Below are positions 41,898 to 55,497 of a stretch of DNA of 64,000 bases, piece after piece. Under the pieces are notes generated by a model. The model saw only the letters and a list, made by a program, of their open reading frames with translations. It had not been told where the DNA came from and made no database searches. A program made the translations under genes and the position numbers. The stretch's first letter is position 1; each line of letters starts with the position of its first letter. Source of the stretch: Brachypodium distachyon (taxonomy: Eukaryota > Streptophyta > Magnoliopsida > Poales > Poaceae); the NCBI RefSeq assembly GCF_000005505.3, contig NC_016131.3:40134855-40198854 (forward strand), read 5' to 3'.

Positions 41898-44529
41898 ATG
41901 GTGCTCGACATCAATCTCGACCCGGAGGATCTCCAGCCATCGGTGCCCCTGAAGAAGGTCCCCACCGGGGACCTATTTGAGGCTGCGCGCGCCGGCGACT
42001 GCGACCGGCTCGCCCTTCTCCTCGAGGGCGGCGCCAACGTCAACGCGCGCGACCGCTGGGACTCCGTCGCGCTCTACTATGCCTGCCTCGCCGGCCACGC
42101 CGACGCCGCGCGGATGCTGCTCGAGGCCGGGGCCGTCTGCGCCGAGCGCACCTTCGACGGCGACAGGTGCCACTACGCGGCGCTCACGCTGGACCTCCGG
42201 AGGCTCCTCAAGTCATTCGAGGCGCGCCCGCCTCCTCTCGCGCCGCTGCCCGCCGCGCTCCGGACGACGTTCCTTGCCTGCCCCGCCAACCGCACCACGT
42301 TCCTCGAGATACTCCAGGGGTCCAGCTCCGGCTCCGAAGCCGCTGCCCTCGCTCAAACCGCAGGTTACTGTTTCTGGATTATTGATCGTTCTAGTGACTA
42401 GTACTGTGCCGATTTCGGGTGGAGCAATTGGATTGCGGGTGCAACGAGGATCGGTGGGTGACAATAGGATTCAACGCTTCCAGTGTCAACAAATCATCTC
42501 ATTTAGTATTTGAGATAGGACTACCAATATTAGATGATCGGTACTGCGGAGAAAAAAGTTGATTTGATTCATTACCGTTTAGAGCACAGTTGCATACTAC
42601 GGGTAAGATTTGACACATTTGAGACGCACTGCAAGTAATTGATTGATTTAGCTACATACCGTATGAGATGGGGGTTGTTTGCTTGAGTTATTTGAGCCGG
42701 CAAAAATGCACATATGACAAAGGTTCCATCGCAACACTTGTTCAGTGCATATACGAGAGATTGTTGGCTAATTGAGCTATCTTATTCTCTTGAGCATCTT
42801 GTTTTGTTGCTTAAAGGTTCTCATTTCCCATCAATCATCAAGTGATAGTAAGAGCTTCATAGTTTCAATTATGTCTTGGAAGGCTATACAATTGATAGTT
42901 TTATGCTGATGCTGACTCATTTAATGATTATGCAGGATTTGGGCTGACGGATGATGCATCAACTGCTAGTCTATTTCCCCCGGATATCACTTTCTACGTG
43001 GATGGAAAACCTATTGAAGCTCATAGGTTGATTCTTTGTGCCCGGTCGTGCTTCTTTGAAAAGAAATTCAAGACAGACTGGAAAAATAGGAGGGAAGTGA
43101 GATTTTCTAACCAAAAATTATCTTTTGGTGCCCTGTACAACCTTATCCATTTCTTCTATTCTGATAGACTTGAGGCATCTGTGGATGACATGGAATGTTT
43201 GCTGCGCACTTCCAAAGTTTGTGCATGTGAGGGGTTGCACAAGTTAGTTCATAAAGAAGTCATGCATCACAGATTTGCGCCCTATAAGTCAACAATGGAG
43301 TCAGAATTGGAAAATTCACAGAAACGTTTCGTTTTACATGGGCAATCGTTGCCATTGGAAGATCAGCTTCCATCAGCATTGCAGCGCATTCTAGAGAAAT
43401 GTCTAGCTAACTCAAGAGAAAAAGATTATTTTAACAATGAACCAAATGAGATGTGCAGAAACTTGAAGGATGATGACCTTGCCGATCTCATTGTAAAAGT
43501 AGATGATAGGGTATTTCGTTGCCATCAGTTGATTTTAGCCTCAAGGTCAGAGTACTTTAAAGCCAGGCTATCTCGAACAGTGGATTTTCTTGAAGGTTAC
43601 AATGGACAGCAAGAATCTCTGGATCTTCCATTCCTTCAGGAGCATGACTTGAGTACAGAAGCATTTGAAAAGATGCTTGAATACATGTAACATCCCTTTG
43701 CACTTTTTCTTGCTTGACTATCATTATTATTGTTATTGCTGCTGTCTAGCTTACCCCTTGATTGTTAGTACTGTTGTCTGACTTACTCCTTGCTTTTGTT
43801 AATTGTAGGTATACTGATAAGCTAGAGCATATGGATCCAATCCAGGTAAGATATAAAAACATAACTCAATTACCACTTTTTACAAAAATATTGGAGTTAC
43901 TTTAATTTTTTTCTTGAACAAGACTGAAGTTAAACCTCTACCAGGCTGAAGAACTATTTGACATCGCATCAAGATACCTGCTGTTTCCCCTGAAGAGAGC
44001 TGTAGCTGATTTACTGTTACCAAATCTGGAACATGTTTCACCTGCAGAACTGTGCCATTGGCTGATGTTATCAGACATGTATGTGCTCATCATGCTTGAT
44101 ATTCATCTTTGATTCTATCGTGTTTCTGAGATCAATCTTTTCCTCAAATGCAGTTACGGCGTTGTGAAAATAAGGGAGTATTGCCTGGATATCATCGCCT
44201 GCAATTTCGAGATGTTTGCAGACACAAGAGAGTTCCGGGCCTTGCTCTTGACCCTTCCACCGCCGTCTGCAGATGACGCACTGCGAACAACTCGTCCTAG
44301 CGAGCCTGGGGCTGCGGGGAACACTGACCAAGGCAATGTGCTCGATGATTTGCGGGAGAAATGGTTAGAAGCAGAGGCCGCTGAGCTAGATAAGAGAGAT
44401 CAGAGCGCAGCGCTGTTCGACAAGCGCTTGGAAATGCTTATGCATGTTGCGGAGCGTGAAGCCAATGATTACAATGCTGGACTCCATGGAGAACTGGAAT
44501 TCCAAGGCCATGGTACCTTTCTTGTGTAG
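41898..44529 (+). CDS. ankyrin repeat plus double BTB/POZ protein (ABTB1-like), 5 exons
   Basis: Exons: 41898-42363, 42936-43686, 43809-43845, 43945-44078, 44154-44529; 587 aa with all phases closing. Ankyrin repeats occupy about residues 22-95 ([28 protein letters not shown]). BTB1 starts near 172 ([15 protein letters not shown]) and BTB2 near 335 ([11 protein letters not shown]). The tail has a charged, Ala/Glu/Lys-rich helical stretch. The layout matches the ABTB1/BPOZ family and the plant protein At2g04740. BTB proteins of this kind usually recruit substrates to Cullin3 ligases; that role here is inferred. Exon 1 is very GC-rich and later exons are AT-richer, a normal grass gradient. Confidence 0.92.
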
Positions 44530-45663
44530 CTCTGTTTTTTGTAGTCTTTGAAGGGGGAACGCATTGCTGTGCCCGAACGATAGAAATACTTGAGAAAATA
44601 TGGATGGTACAAATATCAGATAACTTTCTAACAGTTCGAATTTGTAGGGCAGATTTGATCAAAGTTCTAGCTTCGTTCAAAGTTATAGGCCTATGATTAC
44701 AAAAATCAGTACACATATAAACACACCAAAGAGCAGCAATCTTATATTTGAAAACTGATTTTTTTGACAAAAGATTTGTTGAATCACCTCCGGACATCCT
44801 GTGGTACTATTGCATGAATGTTTCAAAATAAACATGGCGATAGGTGTGATCCCTTTCACGAAGGTAAACACTCATTCATGTCCTGAAAGCTAAGATCCTA
44901 TTTACTATCTTCAGAACAAACATGGAACATTGTGTTTTGACATGGTTGCTTCTTTTATCCTAAGACCTAACAACAAGAAGGAAAGGTAGCTCCTTTGAAA
45001 TGTCAAAGATTATCCTGAAACCAATAAACCAGAAATTTCCAAGCGCTGCACTGGATCTTAGACTACGGAATAGCAATACATAAATTCTAATAAGAATGTA
45101 GTTTTTCATCCATATATCATTCATGGCATTACTATCAAAATTAACCATCTCTTCGCACACTAATAGGATGCTTGCATTCTGGCATGTAAATTATCCGGTT
45201 TCAATCCATGATGTTGGCCTGGCTATTTGTTTAAGCAATGATAAAACATGAATTAGACACTTGATTGTCTGATTCTACCCATCAATCTATATCTACTATT
45301 GTGCCTTAAAGGAAAGACTAAAGAGGAAATCATCCATTTTACAGTAGCCCAAGGACAACCGGATGGTCAAAAAATGGAGCGGGCAGTTGAGTATCGATCT
45401 AAGGTGGAAGTAGCACAGGAGCGGGACGGCATCGTCTAGCCGCAGCAGCCAATGGAGAGAGAGATCATGGGAAGACCGGTAAAGCATAGGAGACGGGGAG
45501 GGAGAGGGAGGCGAACTGGATGAGAGCCAGGAGCCCAGGAGGTGGCTGCTTGCGCTCAACCCTATGGGGTGAGGAAATGCAGTTTGCCTTTTTCTTTTCA
45601 GCAAACCGGATATATGGGCTCCGAAACTAGCCCAAACAACAAGCCGCTCCATACTTTTCTCGA
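44530..45663. other. intergenic region
   Basis: Probable 3' UTR of the BTB gene, then AT-rich sequence without a recognisable gene. Bases 45655-45663 (TTTTCTCGA) are the left target copy of the Mutator-like element. Confidence 0.45.
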
Positions 45664-46885
45664 GAGTAAATTAAAAAAACCACCGCATTACTCGCTAGAG
45701 TTTCACGTAGTTATCGGTTCACGTTTTGGTGACTAAAAACTATCGGATTTCGTTAACTTCTCGCTCGCTAGTGATTAAACACGCTTCAAACAAGGTGGGT
45801 CACTAGTCAGACCAACGTGACGTCCAGCTTGGCAACTGAGTGAAACCATTGGCTGACTTCCTCCCTCTCTGTGTCCCCACACAGCCATGTAGAGCTGCCG
45901 CTCAAGCAGCCGCGCGGCTCTCCGGCGGCCGAGGCAGCAATCTCGGCACCCTCCTCCTCAGCTTGTGTCCGAGTTCCCGACCCGCTCCGCCCTCTCCGCG
46001 ACGCCGTCGACGCCAAGATCCAAGCCTGGCAGTCGACCCGAAGCAGCCTAGCCATCGAAGCGCTCCGTCCTCTCCGAAGCAGCCTAGCCGTCGACCTGCG
46101 CGCGCAGCCGCCGCCGCTCCGCTGCTCCGACCTGCGCGACCCGCTGCCCTCTCCGTCCTCGCCGGCGCTGCTACGGCCGTCTCCGCCTGGAGTCCGACCG
46201 GCGCGAGACGTCGCATCGCGCGTCAAATTCCGGTAGGGGCGGCCTTGGTGGACTTCACCTCGCCGCCGTCCACGCCTTGCTGCAGCCCGTCGGCAACAGC
46301 CGAGTGGCCGCGCCAATTCACGCTCTGGTTGTACGGCAGATGGTCCCGCTGGTCACCATCTCCTCCGCCATCCCGCTGACAAGGAGGTCTACGACATCGC
46401 CCGGGGCACATCGCCTGCTCGACCCCGCTGCGCCGCGCGCGGTTGCTCCGAGGCGCCCCTGCTCACGCCAGGCGTGCCGCTCGCTCCCGTTGCGCCGCGC
46501 CCTTGCTTGCCGCGCACCATTGCTCCGGCGCGCCTCCGCTCGCCCCCGCTGCGCCGCGTCCCTGCTCGCCGCACGCCGCTGCTCCGGCGCGCCTCCTCTC
46601 ACCCCCGCTGTGCCGCTGCTCGCCGTGCGGCTCTCTGGCGGCCATGGCCCGTGCGAACCCCTCGGCCTTTACCTCTGCAGATTTTAGATCGGGAACACAG
46701 AGAGAGATGCACGCCAAGTTGGATGTCACGTTGGCCTGACCGGTAGACCCGTCTCGTCAGAAACGGGCTTAGACGCTAGCGAGCAAGGGATTACTCTAAT
46801 CCGGTGGTTTTTTGCAACTAAAACGTAAATTGGTACCTATGTGAAACCCCATCCACTAATGTGGTGGTTTTTTGTAATTTACTCA
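45664..46885. mobile_element. Mutator-like element, Pack-MULE type (1.22 kb)
   Basis: Long inverted ends of about 170 bp (45664-45833 and 46713-46885) pair with moderate divergence: GAGTAAATTA at the edge, AAAAAACCACC next, and CCAACGTGAC near the inner edge. Flanks TTTTCTCGA (45655-45663) and TGTTCTCGA (46886-46894) match 8 of 9, the 9-bp duplication known for Mutator. The interior of about 880 bp is extremely GC-rich with long overlapping Arg/Pro/Ala-rich frames on both strands and a roughly 60-bp imperfect repeat (46440-46630). No transposase is seen. GC-rich captured exon fragments are typical of grass Pack-MULEs, but I cannot name the source genes. Confidence 0.85.
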
Positions 46886-47096
46886 TGTTCTCGAGGAGCA
46901 GTGGCCGACCCAGTTGATGAAGCCCAGCCGGATTGGATGACCAGTGCTGCGACGGGACGTACGGTGGAAAACACTAATGCCTGAGACAGGCTGGACATAG
47001 ATTCAAATCGTCGTGGAAGGGTTAGCTCCATTTTACTGTCTTTTAATAACTAGAACTTGAAAGAGCACATTTGAGAAAATACAAATACCTGAATAT

Positions 47097-47130
47097 ATTG
47101 TACTAACTCGCCAAAAAAAAAATTATACTA
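47097..47130 (+). repeat. micro-retroposon scar
   Basis: ATTGTACTA at 47097-47105 and ATTATACTA at 47122-47130 (8 of 9) flank ACTCGCC followed by an A-run. Confidence 0.6.
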
Positions 47131-47751
47131 TTTAGAACAATCACAGTTTAATCCTACCTTTGGTCAGGTATTATGCAGTCCAATGGAGAGTTGTCGAAAT
47201 GAAGAACCAAGGAAGTCTGAACATACAATGCATACAATTTAAGATAGTATAGTTCATGCGCTATCTAACCAGATCGGCCTGCTATATCCTAGTCGCGATC
47301 ATGTACCATGACGGCTTTGGAATGTGTTGTAACTGTTTTTCCATGTTTATAGTTAATTAACCGGGTCTCGAAAGTGTTAATTAATGAGATGAGACAAACC
47401 CTTTGTATTCAATTCGAACAAAATAAAATATCCTTGTACAGAGAGTTGGCCCAAATGAAGTCATCCAACTTCAAGCTCAGGCATAAAGCTACATCCAAAG
47501 AATCACGTAATGGAGAACCAAAGATGACATCACATAAATGAGCTGAAGGCACTGTGAGAGAGGTCTTGTTCAGAAAGAGACGAAGGAACACACATAACGC
47601 GCATGATTGAACTCCTTTCGTACATACATAACGGGTATGATTGAACTCTGAAGAAAGGACATGGGACAACCTAAGATCAGCAAGAGCTATCGTTACCTTC
47701 TTTTTTTCAAAGAAAAACACAGCGACAGCTTAACTTGGCCCAAGGAAGAAC

Positions 47752-48270
47752 TATAGATCGCCATCGGGCCGGCCCTTGCTAAATGGGCCTAGCCGGGGCC
47801 CGAGCCCCTCAAGCCCGGTTAAATAGGGGCTGGGCCAGCCCCAAGATGTCCCTGGCAGCTCACGCACAGACGGTCCGGCCCGTTTAACCCTGACGGGTCC
47901 TGTCAATAGCATGGGGCGTCCAGCTCAGCAAGGAGAAAAACAAAAAAACGCTAACTGAGCCCAGCCCCTCAAGGAGAGAAAAAGAAAAACAAAAAAAAAA
48001 TGCTACTTGGATTCAGCCGAGCTAGAGAAGATGAAGAAAATGTAAAAGAAAAAGGAGAAAGAGGCCAGACCCACATAATTTAGACCCGATATGAAAAAAG
48101 AATAAAAGATAAATACAAAACGGGTCGTGTCGAGCCGGGCCGTGGGCCTGAGGCTGAAGCCGAGACACGGGCACGGCACAGGCCGGCTCGGCTCGTTTAA
48201 TCCGCGTCGGGCCTGGCACGCCACGAGCCGGGCCAACGGGCTTCTTCAAAAGCCCGCCCCGATGGCCATG
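47752..48270. mobile_element. hAT-like non-autonomous element, GGGCC-rich
   Basis: The left end reads GATCGCCATCGGGCCGGCCC and the inverse of the right end CATGGCCATCGGGGCGGGC, so the inner part of the ends pairs well. Both subterminal zones are rich in GGGCC / CGGGCC motifs. This pattern recurs in grass hAT-type repeats. Exact ends and an 8-bp duplication were not resolved. Confidence 0.5.
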
Positions 48271-48701
48271 AAGAACCGACACGCCAAAATCAATATACAA
48301 AACTCCTTGCTAGGCACCAGAACATCGTCTCAAACCACCATTGTGATTACTCAGAAATCGGCACGTTCGGCCAAAAACCACTGCCGACTACCGACTTACA
48401 CGATGCCTGCCGCCTAGCAGGCGGCCGCACTAGCGGCGTCAGGGTCCTCCAACTCTAAGGCCAAGGTCAATCCAGAATCCATTCGTGGCACCAGCTCACA
48501 CGACACGCAGGCATTCCCTCGCCACGTGTGCCGCCCTACCTCAGGTCAGCCAAAATCACGCGTCAGACAGCCGTGAAAACGAACAAGAAAACAGGACAGA
48601 GAACGTAAACAAAACACACGCAGAGCTGCTCTCTTGCCGCGCACAGGCCAGGGAGATCGAGCAGAGCAGGTGGTGAGGACAGAGGTGAGCTCAATTAAGC
48701 A

Positions 48702-51700
48702 ATGGCGGCGTGGTGGGAGGAGATCGTGGCGGCGGTATCGACGTCCGGGCCGGGAGGGAGCAGCGGCACCGTGGTGTCCATCTGCGTCTTCACGGCGGTG
48801 CTGTGCCTCTGCCTCGTCGCCGGCCACCTCCTCGAGGAGAACAAATGGGTCAACGAGTCCATCACCGCGCTAATCATCGTACGCAAATCTCCCCAATAAT
48901 CCACCATGTACTCGTATTTCAGGGATACATTCCCTCAAAAAAAATTCAGGGATACACTTATTTATCCAAACAATTTTATTTTTGTTGCAGGGTTGCATTG
49001 TTGGGGCTTTCATATTTCTGCTGAGCAAAGGCAGGAACTCGCACATCCTGCGGTTTGACGAGCAGCTCTTCTTCATCTACGTTCTTCCGCCTATAATCTT
49101 CAACGCTGGGTATGTATATATATTTGTATCCTCCTCAGCTTAATTGCAGCTTCATAATTCTGGCCTGGCCCTGTATTCAAGGCAAAATATTCAGCCGGTT
49201 TAATTAAACCGAGTGCCGCGGAATTTTTACATGCATGGCTCTTGTTTGCAGGTTCCAGGTGAAGAAGAAGCAGTTCTTCCATAATTTCCTCACCATTATG
49301 TCATTTGGGGTAGTCGGGGTTTTCATCTCGGTTGCAATTGTTTCCGCAGGTAGTTTTCCGGCTCTTCCACCTTATCAGCTTGCATATGTTCAGCAAATCA
49401 GCAGTACTACACGCTTTAGAACAAGTGCAGATCTGGAAGACGGAAGAATTAATTAGCTGGAAATAAACCATCACTGAAGTTACTTATTTTTGCTTCCTTC
49501 ACCTGTTAAGATGACTCGCATGAGCTAATATACTAAGCTGCTAGCACATCAAATTATCAAGTGGCCAAAGGATTAACACCTAGTCAACTATCTGCTGTAT
49601 AGGCCCGCCATCGCAGTTTATAAATCATCCACGCATTTCGAGATAAATTTACCATCAGTTTGACCAATAAAATGTGGGTTATACTTATACTTATGTATCA
49701 CAAATATACTGTTGAATTTGTATTCAATTTTTTTTCTGAACATAATTCGTATATTTTTGGTCTAAATTCTAATGGATTGTTAAAGTTAAATCTACAAATA
49801 TGTGGTCATCTTATAGATAACAAGTTAACTTCTAGTTATCCATGGTCCTAGATCATCAGGGATGTCATGGACTAGGTTTTCATCGATCAATATTTGAGCT
49901 CAAACATGGGTTTGGTTTGTCTCTTGCAACACATTCCTCAAATTTGAGATTAAACTCCTTGCCTCCTCACCCACCATCGTCACACCCTGGAGGACTCTTT
50001 TTTTTTTTTTAAATATGAATAGAGAATTGTAGGACAGTAATGCCATAGTCTTCTCTATTCCTACATGATTGTAGTGATGTTTGATTGCTCATAGAAAAAC
50101 ATAGAAACGTTTCAAAGAGGTTGGATACAGTTGAATTTTTCCTATGAACCCTTAGGAAAGAATCATATTTTTCCAATAAAGGTCAATTTTATTGGTGCAC
50201 CCAGCTGATACACATTATAAGGAAGGGGTCATACTAGTTTCAATCCTAGAAATCCAACCACATAGAGGAAGACTCTTTTCAAGTTTCTTTGGATAAGAAG
50301 GCCTACAGTGGTACTCCCAGATCAGGTTTTGTTTGTTTGCCCAAGTGTTCATCAACTGCTTGGAGAAGTTGCACTGGATGTGGCCGAAGGTCGGTTGCTG
50401 AGTGATGCAAAGTGTACGGGAAATCATGCTGTTAGTCCAACCCATGTTCACCAATATGTAGTGTTTAACAATGTTTACTGCATTAGTAACTATTTTACAG
50501 TCTTTGCAAAAAAAATTAACCATTTTACAGCTGTCAATGGTGATTTTTTTTTTCTGCATCAGATAAGAAATTTGTTGCTAAATAAAGGAATTCTTGATAT
50601 CAGGTTGCCATTGGCTCTTTCCAAAAGTTGGTTTTGGGAAACTTGACGCAGTGGATTATCTAGGTCAGCATTTCTTTATTTACGATTCTTTTTGTTTACT
50701 ACCATTTTTGCTTCAAATTAATGCTAGTATAATTTACACTTGCAGCACTGGGAACCATATTTTCTTCAACAGACACTGTGTGCACTCTGCAGGTCCGTTG
50801 GGTGGTTACTTTCGAACTTCCTAGTGTTTTCTCAAACAATTGTATTTCAACGATCCATTTAATCTCTTGAGCTCAAACTCAGGTCATAAGTCAAGATGAG
50901 ACACCCAGGTTGTACAGCTTGGTATTTGGTGAAGGAGTCGTCAATGATGCTACATCAGTGGTCCTATTCAATGCTATAAAGAACCTGGATATCAATAGGC
51001 TCAAACGCGGGGTGGTTTTAAAAGTTATCGCAGATTTCCTATATCTGTTTGCAACTAGTACCATCCTCGGAGCTACAGTAATGGCGTCATCTTTAACATC
51101 TCAATTCTTTGGTCTCTATTAATTATTGTGTTTATATATTTTTCAGAATCATTGCATCAAATCCCTTTTACACTTTTCTTTTCTCGAATGATATCAGATT
51201 GGGCTAGCCACTGCTTATGTTCTCAAAGCGCTGTATTTTGGTAGGTGAGTAGATGGCTACTATGTCCTGATTTGATTTATGTTCATCTTCTTCTCTTTAC
51301 TTTTGAAATTATTTCCTCGTTTTGCAGGCACTCAACTGATCGGGAAGTAGCCCTAATGGCTCTCATGGCTTATTTATCATACATGCTTGCAGAGGTAAGG
51401 CCATCAAATTTATTCTTGTTCGTTTAATATATATGTTCTTTGCGATGCACCTGAAAATGTGTTGACTTGGGCAGTTGCTAAGTCTGAGTGGGATTTTGAC
51501 TGTGTTCTTTTGCGGCATCGTCATGTCCCATTACGCATGGCACAACGTAACGGAAAGCTCCCGAATCACGACAAGGTACTACTATGATGTTGCTTCTGTG
51601 TTTCTGGATTATCCGTACCTTTCGTTTAAATATTTGTCTGTATCACCTTCAAAATAATATGTTTGTTTTATTTTGGTATGACCTATATCTAGCGAAACTT

Positions 51701-51866
51701 ATGTTTATAGAAATAATCATATCTCCCATATGATGCAAGTGCAGGCACATTTTTGCAACATTATCATTCATCGCTGAGACATTTATCTTCCTTTATGTTG
51801 GAATGGATGCCCTTGATATTGATAAGTGGAAGACATCACAGGCAAGGTAAACAGCAGAGAAGCCAG

Positions 51867-51898
<32 letters not shown>

Positions 51899-53094
51899 CC
51901 AAGTATTTGTAATTTCTACTAAGTTACCTTAAAGCATTGTCTGAGAGGTATAACTTTTTTATTTTCCCAGCTTCAAGACATCAATTGGCATCTTTGGTAT
52001 CATCATTTCACTTGTTTTGCTGGGACGGGCCGCATTTGTTTTTCCTCTATCAATTCTGTCAAATTTCATGAGTGGGAATTCGGAAAAGGCACCGATCACA
52101 TTCAAGCATCAGGTAACTGCTTCTGGGACACTGATTTTCATTCCTTCACTTAAAAATGTCAACTAAGAGGAGATTCAATCTTCTCTGGTAGAACATCCAT
52201 TGAATTATCTACTCACAATTCTTTCAATCCCGCCAAGGTTGTGATTTGGTGGGCTGGGCTCATGAGGGGCGCCGTTTCAATTGCGCTGGCGTACAATCAG
52301 GTACAGCTGGACAGCTAGTGGTTATCCACGTGGATTTGATATGTGTACAAGAAGAGGTCAATATTGAGTTTTTGAACATATACATGCTTGCAGTTCACCT
52401 TTTCAGGTGTAACACTCGACCCAGTTCATGCAGCCGTCATCACCACTACAATTGTTGTAGTATTTTTCACCACTCTGGTACGTAGTATATCTTACCAAAT
52501 CCCTCACCTTCAGCAATGCGATATTCTTAGAGTTAATTCAATATATGTCACTGCAATCCCTCGAGTTCGAAAACTGCCGCTGCAACAATTGTCGCCAGAA
52601 CGGTGGACTGATCGAATGTATTTATTTTGTCAGGTTTCTTGAATAATATAATAAAAATGGATGTTTGCATCATTTTAATGCAGATGCAGAGGGTTTCATT
52701 CTCCTTTTCGAAAAAAATGGCACTGCTATTTTATTCTTATCATTGGCATTGACAGGTTAATGGGAATTAAGAAAGCTGATACTGTTATACATACCCTTCA
52801 TTCTTCCAGGTGTTTGGTTTCTTGACGAGGCCTCTGATAAGCGCAATGCTCCCACAACAGCGACACCGGGAGGGGACAGGAGGCCACATCACGAGCAGCA
52901 ACTCCCCAAAGGATGAGTTTATTCTGCCGTTTCTTTCAGATGAAAACGCTCCAGGGAGTGAAAGTGGCATCAACCAAGCCAAGAGAAGCATATCGATGTT
53001 GCTAGAGAGACCCGTCCACATGGTACATATCCACTGGAGGAAGTTCGATGACAAGTTCATGAGACCAATATTCGGTGGACCGCTGTCGTACTGA
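48702..53094 (+). CDS. NHX-type vacuolar Na+(K+)/H+ antiporter, 14 exons
   Basis: Exons: 48702-48878, 48991-49109, 49252-49349, 50604-50663, 50746-50792, 50883-51077, 51198-51244, 51328-51394, 51475-51575, 51745-51846, 51971-52112, 52238-52300, 52394-52477, 52810-53094; 528 aa, all phases closing. Residues 86-94 are F-F-I-Y-V-L-P-P-I, the amiloride-binding motif region of plant NHX (usually F-F-I-Y-L-L-P-P-I). The ion-binding N188-D189 pair is in G-V-V-N-D-A-T-S. About 10-12 membrane helices precede a hydrophilic C-terminal tail from about residue 435. Length and motifs fit the vacuolar class (NHX1-4) that loads K+ or Na+ into the vacuole. I recall OsNHX4 lying in the matching rice segment, but the subclass is inferred. 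Confidence 0.93.
48918..48956 (+). repeat. micro-retroposon scar in NHX intron 1
   Basis: TTCAGGGATACA at 48918-48929 and 48945-48956 (12 of 12) flanks a 15-base insert, TTCCCTCAAAAAAAA. Confidence 0.8.
50487..50530 (+). repeat. micro-retroposon scar in NHX intron 3
   Basis: TAACTATTTTACAG (50487-50500) and TAACCATTTTACAG (50517-50530), matching 13 of 14, flank TCTTTGCAAAAAAAAT. Confidence 0.78.
51867..51894 (+). repeat. (CT)n microsatellite in NHX intron 10
   Basis: About 14 uninterrupted CT units just downstream of the exon 10 donor; a likely length polymorphism. Confidence 0.95.
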
Positions 53095-53356
53095 CAGCTC
53101 TCATGTGGATGTGGTAGAATAATTAGCGCATTACAACCCAAGTATGGTCAAGTGCAGGGAGACAGTTTGCACTTTGCAGCATATCTCTGAAGTATGCGTC
53201 TTTGTTAATTAGCTACTGTATGTCTAGTTTGTAACATCGAACAGTTCCAAGAAATTTCACCTTGAAGTTTGTTTCAGTTTTGGAATCAGATTTTCACATG
53301 GCAACATATGGAAGTAGAAAAGGAAGCAGTCTTTAGTGCTTCTTCAGGGTGCACAA

Positions 53357-53671
53357 GGGCTTCCACAGCGTGTGCCAAATAGAGGTGTCAAATTGCTAAT
53401 TTGTCATTTGGCACCGCATCCCTTCACTATGAATCCGTTGTCAAATTGTAAAAAGTGGGAACCGGAGCAAGTAGATGATCTAGTGCCAAATTGAAAAAAA
53501 CAATAAACAATACGGAGAGAGAAGAGTGAAAAGAGGAAGGAGATGAGAGATTGGGAGAGAAAAACCTGTTGGCGCGAAATTTGGGTCCCACCCAATAGCT
53601 ATTTGGCTTTTAGCTACGTTGGCAAGAACTAGCAAATTTGGCACCGTCTCTTTGGCACATCATGGAGGCCC
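53357..53671. mobile_element. TIR MITE (315 bp)
   Basis: GGGCTTCCACAGCGTGTGCC at the left pairs with the inverse of GGCACATCATGGAGGCCC at the right, and the match continues inward (CAAAT.GAGG.GTC.AAATT). No coding capacity. The target duplication is uncertain, so the superfamily is left open. Confidence 0.65.
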
Positions 53672-55497
53672 TAACCGAACCGAAATCAAATACCTAAAAA
53701 AAATGCCGCATTGAAATCAAAATTTCGGTTTTCTTGTTATTCAGTAAGCTGCTTGCAATTCGGTTTTCAGTTACAGTTCAGTACTAAAATAGCTAACTGT
53801 CTGCAATTAAAAAAAACAAATGATAAAAATATTGAAAAACGTGTTTTATAAAAAAGTATACTTTTAATCTTCGAACTGTTGAAAGCGGTTTTGTGCACAG
53901 TTTTGCTCTTCCCCACACTATTGAGTTCATTTTGTCTTCCCCCTGGTCCCGATCCCATGGAAACATCTTCCTGACATGAAGAAATGAAACAATTAACAAT
54001 GCTTTCTTTCTCAGAACAACAGTATTCAAATTTCCTAGGAACTCTGCCCTATTCAATACCAGAGTCCAAAATCGACCACAAATTGATGCCATGAAATCCT
54101 CCAAACCCCAAATTATCCGAGGGCAGGGGAAGTGAAGATGGCGACAGATGGTGTTGACAAGACGGAACGACCGCTTACCCTTCATCCAAGGAGGGTTCAG
54201 ACCGAGGGTGTGAGCGCCTGAGGGGAAATGAACTCAAGAAGGAGTCGAGGGCAGATGGGGTCAACTGGTTAATCAACACAACGCCAGGGGCATGGTGATG
54301 TGGCAAACGGAAGGGAAAAACCAAGACATGTTTGGTGCCAATACCACTTCAGTCGGGTAGACGGACCATATTTGTGGCTGCTTGTGACAGTTCGAGGACT
54401 AAAATTATACGAAAAAAGTTGAGCGACATTTTGCGTACTTTTCAACAAGTTGAGATACGAAATAAAGTAGCTAATGGAGCATTTAATTGAGTTTCCATAG
54501 GCTCTTGACAGAATATTCGTCATAATAGACACATTTTATATTCATGTCAAACCTGTTAGCTGGTTAAATTATACACCGATATTTGTTGGTGATGTGATAT
54601 TTGTGTTTTTATATATCGGCTCACTCTAACTGGGCAGTACACATGATAATTTACCCATATTTATTTTTGCATTGTATGGGACTTATCCATCTAAGAATAT
54701 TTATAATTACCTTGGCGTTATTGTTACAATTTAATTTTCTGGTGGTGCGATACATGTACTTATATCAGATTATCTAATTGTCTGATACACACAATTATTT
54801 GGCAATATTATATTTTCCGTCGTACATGATTTATCCGTCCAAAAACATATCTTTTTATATCTCCATATTATTTTTAGCACGCCAGCAAAATCGGTGTCAA
54901 CCGATGCCCCTCGAGGTCTGGATTCAAAAATATGTTTTGTTTCGGGGAAATAGAGCTCTAAACTTGTATATCTATGTATTTTTTAATTAATTGTCTGTAG
55001 AGAGTATATTTGCAACATCTCAATTCTACATATCAAGTTATGTAGCGCATCAATCCTTAGCTAATTTTTGTAGTGGAAATTCCATGTATGATCACGTATG
55101 GTACCAAGTATTTATTGCTATAAATGTGAGCCTGTGGCAACCCTAATGATCTACTAATAATCACAAATGATAACATGACGCATTTACTTTAACTTAACTA
55201 TATATGTAGAGTTTTAGATCTCGCAATTGAAGTCTAATTAAGTTAGGTGTGGACCGCCATACAATTGTGGAGGCACACATATATACCACATAACACTTTT
55301 TAGTGGAAATTCTTAGCTAATTTTTTTTTTTCATATTTCATTAAAAAATAAATCAAATTTTCGATCCTATGTTTCATACCTTTACCAGTATATCTTTTTA
55401 TTATGCATAAATGGTACAAACTGAAAGGTCGCTTCTGCCTCACCAGATGCCCCTCTCACAATTGGCTCAATGACAATTATTTGAGCCAAACACTAGT
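53672..55497. other. AT-rich intergenic repeat debris
   Basis: Contains AACCGAACCGAAATC / TTTCGGTTTTC palindromic motifs near 53675-53770. A GC-richer block at 54060-54340 resembles a transposon interior without a recognisable protein. Long AT-rich sequence follows to 55430. No gene is supported. Confidence 0.4.

Noticed and set aside
45807..46746. Many long overlapping Arg/Pro/Ala-rich ORFs on both strands
   Set aside because: They lie inside the GC-rich interior of the Mutator-like element, where high GC removes stop codons in all frames. There is no single consistent protein, start context or splice structure.
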